Source: Phenylobacterium deserti
GTDB lineage: Bacteria > Pseudomonadota > Alphaproteobacteria > Caulobacterales > Caulobacteraceae
NCBI GenBank assembly: GCA_943332615.1
Contig: CALQQB010000002.1
Span: 62,001-126,000, forward strand
DNA length: 64,000 nt
Direction: 5' to 3'
The translations under genes were made by a program, and so were the position numbers. Shown here in pieces: positions 16,466 through 26,340 of the stretch (position 1 is its first letter; each line of letters starts with the position of its first letter). The notes beneath the pieces are model-generated. The model did no database searches and had not been told where the DNA came from. It was given only the letters and a program-made list of their open reading frames with translations.

Positions 16466-17362
16466 ATGGACCGCACCGCCCTGCCCCCGCTTCGCCTGCT
16501 GCTGGCGCTCCTCGTGGTGGCGGTGTGGGGCAGCAATTTCGTGGTCATCAAGTGGGGGCTGGCGGCCTTCCCGCCCCTGACCTTCGCGGCCCTGCGGTTC
16601 GCGTTCGCGGTGCTGCCGGCGATCTTCTTCCTGAAGCGGCCGGCCGTGCCTTGGTGGAACCTGGCGGCCTATGGGCTGATGATCGGGGTGGGCCAGTTCG
16701 GCCTGCTCTACATCGCCATGACCCACTGGATTTCGCCGGGCCTGGCCAGCCTGGTGGTGCAGACCCAGGCCTTCTTCACGATCGGCCTGGCCATGGTGGT
16801 CGCGCGCGAGCGGGTGCGACCCTTCCAGCTGGCGGCGCTGGGGCTGGCGGCGGCGGGACTGGTCTGGCTGATGATCCACGCCAACGCCGAGGTGACGCCG
16901 CTCGGGCTGGGCCTGGTGCTGCTGGCGGCGGTGAACTGGGCCGGCGGCAACACCGCCGCGCGGGCCGCGGCGCCGGCCAGCATGCTGGCCTATGTGGTCT
17001 GGGCCAGCGCCTTCTCCGCGCCGGCCCTGTTCGGCCTGGCGCTGTGGCGCGAGGGGTGGTCGGCGATGAGCCAGGCGGTGCTGCACGCCGACGCCGGGGC
17101 CTGGGCGGCGGTGGCGTGGCAGTCGTTCGGCAACACAATCTTCGGCTACACTGCCTGGGGGTGGCTGCTGGCGCGGCACCCGGCGGCGACCATCTCGCCC
17201 CTGTCGCTGCTGGTCCCCGTGTTCGGCATGGGCGCGTCGGCGGTGCTGCTGGGCGAGCCGCTGACCTCCTGGAAGCTGACCGCGGCGGCGCTGGTGCTCG
17301 GCGGCCTGGCGCTCAATACGATCTGGCCGCTGATGGCGCGCCGCCCTGCCAGCGCCGTCTAG
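16466..17362 (+). CDS. EamA/DMT-family inner-membrane exporter
   Basis: 298 aa with ten predicted transmembrane helices in two five-helix EamA repeats. The first starts LLLALLVVAVWGSNFVVIKWGL, a family hallmark (WGxNF). The second starts about residue 145 and ends with LSLLVPVFGMGASAVLLGEP, the matching repeat motif. Related transporters export cysteine pathway products, amino acids or other metabolites; the sequence resembles EamA (O-acetylserine/cysteine exporter), but the substrate is not certain. It is transcribed against the surrounding housekeeping block, part of a segment inserted between lepB and acpS. Confidence 0.88.
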   Translation: MDRTALPPLRLLLALLVVAVWGSNFVVIKWGLAAFPPLTFAALRFAFAVLPAIFFLKRPAVPWWNLAAYGLMIGVGQFGLLYIAMTHWISPGLASLVVQTQAFFTIGLAMVVARERVRPFQLAALGLAAAGLVWLMIHANAEVTPLGLGLVLLAAVNWAGGNTAARAAAPASMLAYVVWASAFSAPALFGLALWREGWSAMSQAVLHADAGAWAAVAWQSFGNTIFGYTAWGWLLARHPAATISPLSLLVPVFGMGASAVLLGEPLTSWKLTAAALVLGGLALNTIWPLMARRPASAV

Positions 17363-17380
17363 GGGAACGCCTCATGGGGC

Positions 17381-17956
17381 TCAGGCCTCCGCGTTCGCCT
17401 TTATCCGCGCCAGAGTCGCGCGCATCCACTTGGCGTAGGGGCCGTTGAGGAAGGCGGCTTTGAGAAGCGGGCCGCCGAGAGGGCCCAGAAAGCCGGGGAA
17501 GCGGTCGCGGCGCAGTTCAAAGCCGTAGGTCCAGCGGACGCGGGTCTGACCCTCGCCATCGGCCGTGTAGAGGAACTCCGCCAGCCCGTAGCGCAGGGGC
17601 GCGGCGGTGGCGCTGGTGTAGTTCCAGACCACATAGCGCAGGCGGTCTTCGGTGGGCGTGCGGATGCGTTCCAGCACCTGTTCGACGATGGTCGAGTCGT
17701 CGGTCAGGAATGCCATGTGCCGCGAGCCGGGCTCGCCAAACGTTCCGCCGGCCAGGACATGGGTGCCCCGCACGCCCGGCAGGCCCGTGTCACCGGCGAT
17801 GGTGTCGGCCAGCGGCGTGGCGGCCACCGAGGCCATTACCTGGACCAAGGGCCGGTCGATGACGATCTCCTCGACCCGGGTCACCAGCTTGTGGGGCGCG
17901 GCGACCGGCGGGTGCGGGGTGTCAATGAAGCCCGCTGGCGGCTTGAGGCCAGCCAT
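17381..17956 (-). CDS. SRPBCC-fold (START/polyketide-cyclase-like) protein
   Basis: 191-aa soluble protein. The central part (VEEIVIDRPLVQVMASVAAT, then RYVVWNYTSATAAPLRYGLAEF, TRVRWTYGFELRRDR and a C-terminal helix GPYAKWMRATLARIKA) fits the helix-grip fold that binds hydrophobic ligands. No catalytic residues can be named. Its start codon directly follows the stop of the small secreted protein upstream (17957), so the two genes are probably cotranscribed. Confidence 0.75.
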   Translation of the reverse strand: MAGLKPPAGFIDTPHPPVAAPHKLVTRVEEIVIDRPLVQVMASVAATPLADTIAGDTGLPGVRGTHVLAGGTFGEPGSRHMAFLTDDSTIVEQVLERIRTPTEDRLRYVVWNYTSATAAPLRYGLAEFLYTADGEGQTRVRWTYGFELRRDRFPGFLGPLGGPLLKAAFLNGPYAKWMRATLARIKANAEA

Positions 17957-18277
17957 CTACTTGATCTTCATGGTGACGGAGCCCTGCGGACCTTCCAGAT
18001 CGAAGCTGTCGCCGGACTTCTTGTCGGTGGGATAGGCGGCGCACGTCTCATTGGGGTCGAAGTTGGACGAGGTGCACAGCTTATCGCCGTCACGCTTCCA
18101 GGCCCCGGTGACCTGGCCATCCATGGCGGTGAACTTGCCGTCGGCGGTGTAGGTGACCTCAATGTCCATGCCCTGAACGTTCAGCACGATGCCGTGCTTG
18201 ACCACCTCGTCGATGGTGTCGGCGAAGGCGGGCGTGGCGAGGGCGGCGAAAACCGTGGCGGCGAGCAGAAGGCGCAT
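17957..18277 (-). CDS. small secreted protein of unknown function
   Basis: 106 aa from ATG 18277, chosen because GGGAGA precedes it and a clear signal peptide follows (LLLAATVFAALATPAFA, cleavage after AFA). The mature ~85 residues contain VTYTADGKFTAMDGQVTGAWKR and DKLCTSSNFDPNETCAAYP, with two cysteines that could form a disulfide. The pattern resembles small lipocalin-like or DUF-type beta proteins in which TADGK..GxW marks repeated strands, but I do not recognise a named family. Directly abuts the SRPBCC gene. Confidence 0.72.
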   Translation of the reverse strand: MRLLLAATVFAALATPAFADTIDEVVKHGIVLNVQGMDIEVTYTADGKFTAMDGQVTGAWKRDGDKLCTSSNFDPNETCAAYPTDKKSGDSFDLEGPQGSVTMKIK

Positions 18278-18502
18278 GGTTGTCTCCCGGTGAAGGACAT
18301 CAAGATTAGCCCAAACGTCGCAGTCCGCCATGGCCAATGCCTGAATGGTGCGCGAATCCTGAACGCAGAAAAATTGTCCGATGCCCGGCGCTCGAGTCTC
18401 TTGGTAAACTCAAAATTCTAGCCACTTCTATTACGTCGATGCCTACGGATGTTTCGGACCGAGTTCTACGATGCGCATAGATTTGGAGGGGGTTGCAGCA
18501 GG

Positions 18503-20622
<2,120 letters not shown>

Positions 20623-20626
<4 letters not shown>

Positions 20627-21021
20627 ATCGGCAGCGCCTCGATGATCACGAAGGCCTGGGCGTAGGGGTGGTCGTCGGTGAGGCTGAGGTGGATCACCGC
20701 CGTCATGCCGGACGGCGTCATTTCTTCCAGCCGCGCCAGCGCGCCGCCGGTGAGCGCCATGGTGGGCTGGCCGGAGCGCATGTTGACCACGCCCATATCG
20801 CGCCAGAAGACGCCGCGGCGCATGCCGGTGCCCAGCGCCTTGGCGCAGGCCTCCTTGGCGGCGAACCGCTTGGCGTAGCTGGCCGCGGCGTCGGCCTTGC
20901 GGTCGGATCGCGTGCGCTCAAGTTCGGTGAAGACCCGCTGTTTGAAGCGGTCGCCGAAGCGGTCGAGGCTGTCTTTGATGCGGCGGATATCGGAGAGGTC
21001 GGAGCCCAGGCCCAGGATCAC
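20623..21021 (-). CDS. acpS: holo-[acyl-carrier-protein] synthase
   Basis: 132 aa; transfers 4'-phosphopantetheine from CoA to apo-ACP. Motif 1 [12 protein letters not shown] carries the magnesium-binding Asp8 and motif 2 [12 protein letters not shown] carries the conserved Glu. Length matches the family. Its ATG overlaps the pdxJ stop (21018-21021). Its own stop codon overlaps the stop of the convergent hybrid kinase by 4 bp (20623-20626), leaving no room for a dedicated terminator. Confidence 0.95.
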
Positions 21022-21776
21022 GCTGTTGCCTGCGCGCGGGCTTCGTCCATCAACGCCCGCATCCGCTGGATGGCGGGACCCAGGCCGATGAAGATGGCCT
21101 CGCCGATCAGGAAGTGGCCGATGTTGAGTTCCATCACCTCGGGAATGGCGGCGACGGGCTTCACGGTCTCGTAGTCGATGCCGTGGCCGGCGTGGACTTC
21201 CAGGCCCAGCTCGGCGCCCTGGGCGGCGGCGGCCTTGAGCTTGGCGAGCAGGGCCTCGGCCTGGGGCTTCTTCTCGCGGACGGCTTCACAGTAGGCGCCG
21301 GTGTGGAGTTCGATCACCTGGGCGCCGACGGCCTTGGCGGCGGCGACCTGGGCTTCGTCCGGGTCGATGAAGGCCGACACGCGGATGCCCGCGGCGACCA
21401 GCCGACGCACGACCGGGGTGATGGCGTTGTGGCCGCGCGCGACGTCAAGGCCGCCCTCGGTGGTCACCTCCTCGCGCCGTTCGGGCACCAGGCAGGCGGC
21501 GTGCGGGCGGTGCGCCAGGGCGATGGCCTCCATCTCCGGGGTGACGGCGCACTCGAAGTTGAGCGGACGGCCGCGGCGCCGGCAGATGGCCGCCAGCTGG
21601 TCGATATCGGCGTCGGAGATGTGGCGGCGGTCCTCGCGCAGGTGGGCGGTGATGCCGTCGGCGCCGGCCGCCAGCGCCATCTCGGCGGCGCGCACCGGAT
21701 CGGGATAGCCCTCACCGCGGGCGTTCCGCACGGTGGCGACGTGGTCGATGTTCACGCCCAGGCGGAGACGGGTCAT
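21018..21776 (-). CDS. pdxJ: pyridoxine 5'-phosphate synthase
   Basis: 252-aa TIM-barrel enzyme that condenses 1-deoxyxylulose 5-phosphate with 3-amino-2-oxopropyl phosphate to make the vitamin B6 ring. Recognised by [19 protein letters not shown], then [42 protein letters not shown] and [13 protein letters not shown], the family's active-site loops. The ATG at 21776 overlaps the pyrE stop (ATGA). The longer open frame upstream is out of phase with pyrE and is not coding. Confidence 0.96.
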   Translation of the reverse strand: MTRLRLGVNIDHVATVRNARGEGYPDPVRAAEMALAAGADGITAHLREDRRHISDADIDQLAAICRRRGRPLNFECAVTPEMEAIALAHRPHAACLVPERREEVTTEGGLDVARGHNAITPVVRRLVAAGIRVSAFIDPDEAQVAAAKAVGAQVIELHTGAYCEAVREKKPQAEALLAKLKAAAAQGAELGLEVHAGHGIDYETVKPVAAIPEVMELNIGHFLIGEAIFIGLGPAIQRMRALMDEARAQATA

Positions 21777-22357
21777 GCCCGCAGCCTCTTCGACCCCGGT
21801 TCCTCGGCCGGTAGGGCGGCCAGTTCCGGCGGAATCTCGTCCGGCGCGTAGGACGGCACATCGATGGTCGCCAGCGCCACCAGCGGCCAGCCCACATCGG
21901 CCTTGCCGCCGGAGCGATCGACGATGCAGGCGCAGCAGACCACGACCCCGCCCGCCGACTCGATCGGCACGACCGCCTCGCGGAACGAGCCGCCGGTGGT
22001 GATGACGTCTTCGACCACCACCACCTTGGCGCCGGGGGCGATCTTGAAGGCGCGGCGCAGCTTGAAGCCGCCGTCCTCGCGCTCGACGTAGATCGAGGGC
22101 ACGCCCAGGGCGCGGGCGACCTCGTAGCCGGGGATGATGGCGCCGACGGCGGGGGCGACGATGACGTCCGGCTTGCCGAACTGGGCCTCGATCTTCGCAG
22201 CCAACGCCTTGCACAGGCGTTCCGTGCGGTCGGCGTACTGGAAGACCAGATTCTTCTGCAGGAACATCGGACTGTGGCGGCCCGAGGCCAGGATGAAGTG
22301 GCCTTCGCGCAGGGCGCCGGCGCCACGGAACTCTTCGAGGACGTCTTCGGTGTTCAT
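21773..22357 (-). CDS. pyrE: orotate phosphoribosyltransferase
   Basis: 194 aa; makes OMP from orotate and PRPP in pyrimidine synthesis. The PRPP-binding loop is [32 protein letters not shown] and [20 protein letters not shown] are also typical. ATG 22357 is preferred; upstream codons in frame have no family similarity. Cotranscribed with pdxJ and acpS through 4-bp overlaps. Confidence 0.95.
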   Translation of the reverse strand: MNTEDVLEEFRGAGALREGHFILASGRHSPMFLQKNLVFQYADRTERLCKALAAKIEAQFGKPDVIVAPAVGAIIPGYEVARALGVPSIYVEREDGGFKLRRAFKIAPGAKVVVVEDVITTGGSFREAVVPIESAGGVVVCCACIVDRSGGKADVGWPLVALATIDVPSYAPDEIPPELAALPAEEPGSKRLRA

Positions 22358-22493
22358 GGCGCTGAGATAGCGCTGATGCGGCTTGCTCGAAAGGTCCGGT
22401 TTCAGCCTTTCGTCCGCTCCACTTCCGAGAAGCCGCAGCGTCATGGTTGAGCGGGCGGGAAACTCAGCTTATCATTGGGATCTAGAGGGAACC

Positions 22494-22913
22494 ATGCTGC
22501 GAAACCTGATGATCGCTGTCGCTTTTGGGCTATGCGCACCGCTTGCCGCCCAGGCTCAACCGCAGGCTATCGGCGGTCCGACGGAACTGGCGGACGGATT
22601 CTTTAGAGCCCTGCAGACCGGTGAGGCCGCCAAGGCTTACCACGACATCTGGATTGGCACCTTCATGGCGAAGAAGCAGCCTGAGGTCGATAACGTCGCC
22701 AGCCAGACTACCTTCGCGCTCAAGACCTACGGCAAAGTTCTAGGATGGGAACTGGTGTCGGAGAAGGCCATCACGCCCAGCTTCCTCGAGCGGGTCTACA
22801 TGGTGCGGACTGAGGCCTTGCCGCTCTTTTTCAGGATGCAATTCTATAAGCCTGTCGCGAAGTGGCAGGTCGGAAGTCTGTACTTCACGGACAACTACAA
22901 GACCGTCGAATAG
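22494..22913 (+). CDS. small exported protein of unknown function
   Basis: 139 aa from ATG 22494, preceded by AGAGGGA and followed by a signal peptide (LMIAVAFGLCAPLAAQAQ, cleavage near AQA). The mature part (LADGFFRALQTGEAAKAYHD, then LGWELVSEKAITPSFLERVY and FFRMQFYKPVAKWQVGSLYF) resembles NTF2-like or DUF-type folds in which a helix TGEAAKAYH is followed by beta strands. No catalytic residues are recognisable. It is a lone plus-strand gene between pyrE and rsh, both on the minus strand; its 3' end is 9 bp from the end of rsh. Confidence 0.78.
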   Translation: MLRNLMIAVAFGLCAPLAAQAQPQAIGGPTELADGFFRALQTGEAAKAYHDIWIGTFMAKKQPEVDNVASQTTFALKTYGKVLGWELVSEKAITPSFLERVYMVRTEALPLFFRMQFYKPVAKWQVGSLYFTDNYKTVE

Positions 22914-22921
22914 GCTGAGGC

Positions 22922-25090
22922 TCAGCCCTTCGTCCGCTCCACCTCTTCCACGCTGGGGTTGGCCCGGAGCGCGGCGGAGATGTGGGTGAGGTGGCGGGCG
23001 TCCTGAACATCGACGTCGATGTCGATGCCGAAGAAGTCGTTCTGGCGATGGTGCATGCGCAGCTGGACGATGTTGCCGCCCGCCTCGCCGATGACAGTGC
23101 AGACCTGGCCCAGCACCCCCGGCGTATTGCGGATGGTGGCGGTGAGGCGGGCGCGGGCGATGGCGTTGCGTTCGGCTTCCGGCGTCCATTGGAGGTCGCG
23201 CCAGAGTTCCTCGCGGTCCTCGTACTCGGCCAGCTTCTCGCAGTCGATGGTGTGGACGGTGAGGCCACGACCGTCGGTCTCCAGGATGCCGACGATGCGG
23301 TCGCCCGGCACCGGCGAGCAGCAGGGTCCGAAGTGGAGGGTGACGCCCGGCGTGAGGCCCGAACCGCGGACGTATAGGCGCGCGGTCTTACCGTCCTCGA
23401 TGTGGACGCGGGCGTTGGCGGCGGCGCGCTCGGCGGCCTTCAGCCCCGGGAACACGCTTTCCAGCACCTGGGACGGGGTGGCCCGGCCCCGGCCGACGGC
23501 GTCGAACAGCTCATCCTCCGTGGCGACCGCGAAGCGCTCCAGGGCAGGACGCAGGGACACGTCCTTGCGGGCCTTGCCGGCAGAGTCGAAGGTCTGGTCG
23601 ATGGTGGCCCGGCCAAGGCGGATGAATTCCTCGCGCTCGGTCTGGCGGATGTGGCGGCGGATCGCCGAGCGGGCGCGCCCGGTGACGGTCAGCGAACGCC
23701 AGTCCTGCGGCACCACCGGCTTTCCGGCCTTGATGACCTCGACCACGTCGCCGTTGGAAAGCGTCGTCCGCAGGGGCTTCAGCTCGCCATTGATCTTGGC
23801 GCCGATGGTGATGTCGCCCAGGTCGGTGTGCACGGCGTAGGCGAAGTCCAGCGGCATGGCCCCGCGCGGCAGGCTCACCAGCTTGCCCTTGGGGGTGAAG
23901 ACGAACACCTGGTCGAGATACATCTCGAGCTTGGCGTGCTCGACCAGCTCCTCTGCGTCGCCGCCATTCTCCAGCACCTGGACGAGATGGCGCAGGTTGA
24001 CCAGCGGGTCGCGGCCGCCGGCCGCCATCTGGGCCTCGGGATCGAAGCCGTAGGACTTGTTCTTGTAACGCCAGTGGGCCGCCACGCCCTCTTCGGCCAC
24101 GAGGTCCATGGCCTCGGTGCGGATCTGCATTTCGATGCGCATGCCGCGGTAGCCGACCACGGTGGTGTGCAGGGAGCGGTAGTTGTTGCGCTTGGGGGTG
24201 GAGATGAAATCCTTGAAACGCTCCGGCACCGACGGCCAACTGCGGTGGATGACGCCCAGGGCGCGGTAGCAATCGTCCTCGGACTCGACGATCACGCGGA
24301 AAGCGTAAATGTCGGAAAGCTGAGAAAAACCAATCGATTTGCGCTGTAACTTCCGCCAGATCGAGAACGGCTGCTTCTCACGGCCATAGACCCGGGCCGG
24401 CACACCGGCTGCCTCCAGGCGGGCGGTCATTTCCAGGCTGACCTGGGCAACGGCGCCGCCCTGGTCGGCGCGAAGGCCCTCCAGCCGCCGGATGATCGCG
24501 TCGCGACCCACCGGGTTGAGGTGCATGAAGGCCAGTTCCTCCAGCTCCTCGCAGATGCGGTGCACACCGATGGAGCGGGCGAGCGGGCTGTAGATATCCA
24601 GGGTCTCACGCGCGATCCGCTCGCGCTTGGCCGCCTGCTTGATGAAATGCAGGGTCCGCATGTTGTGCAGGCGGTCGGCCAGCTTCACCAGCAGGACGCG
24701 GACGTCCTTGGAGATGGCCAGGATGAATTTCCGGAGATTCTCGGCCTGGCGCAGATGCTCCTGCGAGAGCTCCAGCTTCGACAGCTTGGTGACGCCCTCG
24801 ACCAGCTCGGCGATCTCGGAGCCAAACAGTTCCTCCACCGTCGCGCGGGTGGCGTCGGTGTCCTCGATGACATCGTGCAACAGGGCGGTGACGATGGTCG
24901 CGGTGTCGAGCCGGTAGTCGGTGAGGATGCCCGCCACCTCGATGGGGTGGGCGAAGTAGGGGTCGCCGGACGCCCGCTTCTGCGAGCCGTGCTGGCGCAT
25001 GGCGTAGACATAGGCGCGGTTCAGCAGCGCCTCGTCGGCGGTGGGATCGTAGGAGCGGACCTTTTCGATCAGCTCCCACTGGCGCAGCAT
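22922..25090 (-). CDS. spoT: bifunctional (p)ppGpp synthetase/hydrolase (Rsh)
   Basis: 722 aa. Hydrolase domain: HD motif LLHDVIEDT (His72, Asp73, Glu76, Asp77) is intact. Synthetase domain: GFSQLSDIYAFRVIV and the RFKD motif (VPERFKDFISTP) that marks bifunctional Rel/SpoT enzymes rather than mono-functional RelA. Then a TGS domain (VFVFTPKGKLVSLPRGAMPLD), a helical/zinc-finger region (HFGPCCSPVPGDRIVGILE) and a C-terminal ACT domain. It both makes and destroys the starvation alarmone. The gene lies downstream of rpoZ; in alphaproteobacteria this is normally the only long Rsh protein. Confidence 0.95.
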   Translation of the reverse strand: MLRQWELIEKVRSYDPTADEALLNRAYVYAMRQHGSQKRASGDPYFAHPIEVAGILTDYRLDTATIVTALLHDVIEDTDATRATVEELFGSEIAELVEGVTKLSKLELSQEHLRQAENLRKFILAISKDVRVLLVKLADRLHNMRTLHFIKQAAKRERIARETLDIYSPLARSIGVHRICEELEELAFMHLNPVGRDAIIRRLEGLRADQGGAVAQVSLEMTARLEAAGVPARVYGREKQPFSIWRKLQRKSIGFSQLSDIYAFRVIVESEDDCYRALGVIHRSWPSVPERFKDFISTPKRNNYRSLHTTVVGYRGMRIEMQIRTEAMDLVAEEGVAAHWRYKNKSYGFDPEAQMAAGGRDPLVNLRHLVQVLENGGDAEELVEHAKLEMYLDQVFVFTPKGKLVSLPRGAMPLDFAYAVHTDLGDITIGAKINGELKPLRTTLSNGDVVEVIKAGKPVVPQDWRSLTVTGRARSAIRRHIRQTEREEFIRLGRATIDQTFDSAGKARKDVSLRPALERFAVATEDELFDAVGRGRATPSQVLESVFPGLKAAERAAANARVHIEDGKTARLYVRGSGLTPGVTLHFGPCCSPVPGDRIVGILETDGRGLTVHTIDCEKLAEYEDREELWRDLQWTPEAERNAIARARLTATIRNTPGVLGQVCTVIGEAGGNIVQLRMHHRQNDFFGIDIDVDVQDARHLTHISAALRANPSVEEVERTKG

Positions 25091-25153
25091 CCGCGGTCGC
25101 GGCGGCGCAGCGGGCGCGGGCGTCGCCTCGGAATTCGGAACGTCGTGGTTTGG

Positions 25154-25175
25154 GGCGGCCGGCTGTCGGGCCGCC
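25154..25175. repeat. hairpin between rpoZ and rsh
   Basis: GGCGGCC (25154-25160) and GGCCGCC (25169-25175) form a perfect 7-bp stem in the 116-bp gap after rpoZ. On the minus strand it is followed by CCCAAACC, not a T-run, so it might slow or attenuate transcription but is not a convincing terminator. Confidence 0.35.
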
Positions 25176-25206
25176 TCTTGGATCAGCGGTTCTGCGCCGT
25201 CTGGGC

Positions 25207-25566
25207 TCAGTACCGCTCCTCCTGACCGCCATCACGGTCGCTCTGCAGCGCGCGCACGAGCTCAAGCTCGCTCATCTGCATGTGGGTGGGATCGGCCAGC
25301 AGGGCCAGGGTCTCGGCCTCTTCCTCAGCTTCCGAGCGCTCATCGACGCGTTGCAGGGAGGTGATCAGGGCTTCCCGCAGTTCGTCGGCGTCCACCACGT
25401 CGTCGGCGATTTCGCGAAGCGCCACGACCGGGTTCTTGTCGTTGTCGCGATCCACCAGCAGCGGCGCGCCGGCCGACACCGCGCGGGCGCGATGGGCGGA
25501 CAGGAGCACGAGCGAGAAGCGGTTCGGGACCTTCTCGATGCAGTCTTCGACGGTGACGCGGGCCAT
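25207..25566 (-). CDS. rpoZ: RNA polymerase omega subunit
   Basis: 119 aa from ATG 25566. The start [20 protein letters not shown] and the following [20 protein letters not shown] with [11 protein letters not shown] are diagnostic of omega, which helps assemble RNA polymerase and forms part of the ppGpp-binding site 1. The tail is acidic ([15 protein letters not shown]) as in alphaproteobacterial homologues. Linked to rsh downstream, a widespread arrangement that pairs ppGpp synthesis with its target. Confidence 0.94.
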   Translation of the reverse strand: MARVTVEDCIEKVPNRFSLVLLSAHRARAVSAGAPLLVDRDNDKNPVVALREIADDVVDADELREALITSLQRVDERSEAEEEAETLALLADPTHMQMSELELVRALQSDRDGGQEERY

Positions 25567-26340
25567 GGAGTCTCTCAGACGAGGGATAGAACCGGCGAAA
25601 ATAGCGGTTGCCGGCCGATTGTGCAACGCCGCAAAGGCCGCAGCCTCGATGCGGAGCCCCCACGCGGCGGAATTCGAAAGCGCACAGCATCACGCTTTCG
25701 GCAGACCGTCATCAAATCGAGAGGATGTCGTCAAATTTCAGTGGCAATCCCTTCGCACAGAAGGCCGACCCAATTGGCGCTCGGTGAGGGGGCGAGCCGA
25801 GCGCCTGGATGCGCTACAGGATTGCGTGCGGGGGCGAAGGCCTGCCTCCGCTCGAAGCGCAGCGCGCCCGGGTCGCGGACTCGGCCTACGATATCCAACT
25901 CGACGGGCAGATCGTGACCCAGGCTGGAGGCCGTACGCTACTGCAGCGCACGGGTCGGGTTCAGGCTCGCGACGAGATAGCCTTCTGGGACCTCGACATC
26001 CTGCAACTGTCGATGGTCGAGTTGCTGCCCGTTCTTCTCCTATTCCTGGATCTAGGCGTGGCGATCACTCCGACAAGGGTCCAGTCCGGAGACGTTGCGG
26101 GGCGACTCGCTGCGCGCCGTGAGCATGCACTTTCAGGTTTCGCCGGAGGATCTCAACGATCTCATGGGCCGACCGACGTGCGCGGCGGAGGGCTGACGCG
26201 GGACACGTCGGGGCATCTCGGAACTGTCAGGGCGCTTAAGGCATAGCTTCATCAAAGCTTCTTGTTGCCGTCACCGAAGCTACATCGCGCTCGGGCTTCT
26301 ACGCCCTCAGTCCATCAGATCGGACTTTGGGGATATCCAT
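25567..26340. other. 774-bp region without an intact gene
   Basis: No open frame here shows a complete family. The left part (25567-25800) should hold the rpoZ promoter. The right part contains broken protein-like sequence (see the pseudogene entry at 25845-26196) and, close to 26340, the leader of the TonB-receptor gene. GC content is lower than in neighbouring genes. Confidence 0.45.
25845..26196 (+). pseudogene. possible degraded AraC-type regulator fragment
   Basis: In one frame, SAYDIQLDGQIVTQAGGRTL followed by GRVQARDEIAFWDLD resembles the ligand-binding N-terminal domain of AraC-family regulators (pattern: GQ...Q.GR...L..GD...D). After a frame change, SLRAVSMHFQVSPEDLNDLM resembles the later strand-helix of that domain. 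It ends at a TGA (26194-26196), and no helix-turn-helix part follows. The match is weak and by eye only; alternatives are random open frame or an unknown small protein. If real, it would be the lost regulator of the TonB-receptor gene next door. Confidence 0.25.

Noticed and set aside
25280-26122. 280-aa plus-strand open frame across rpoZ and the following gap
   Set aside because: Its first third is antisense to rpoZ and the rest is Arg/Ser/Pro-rich without motifs.
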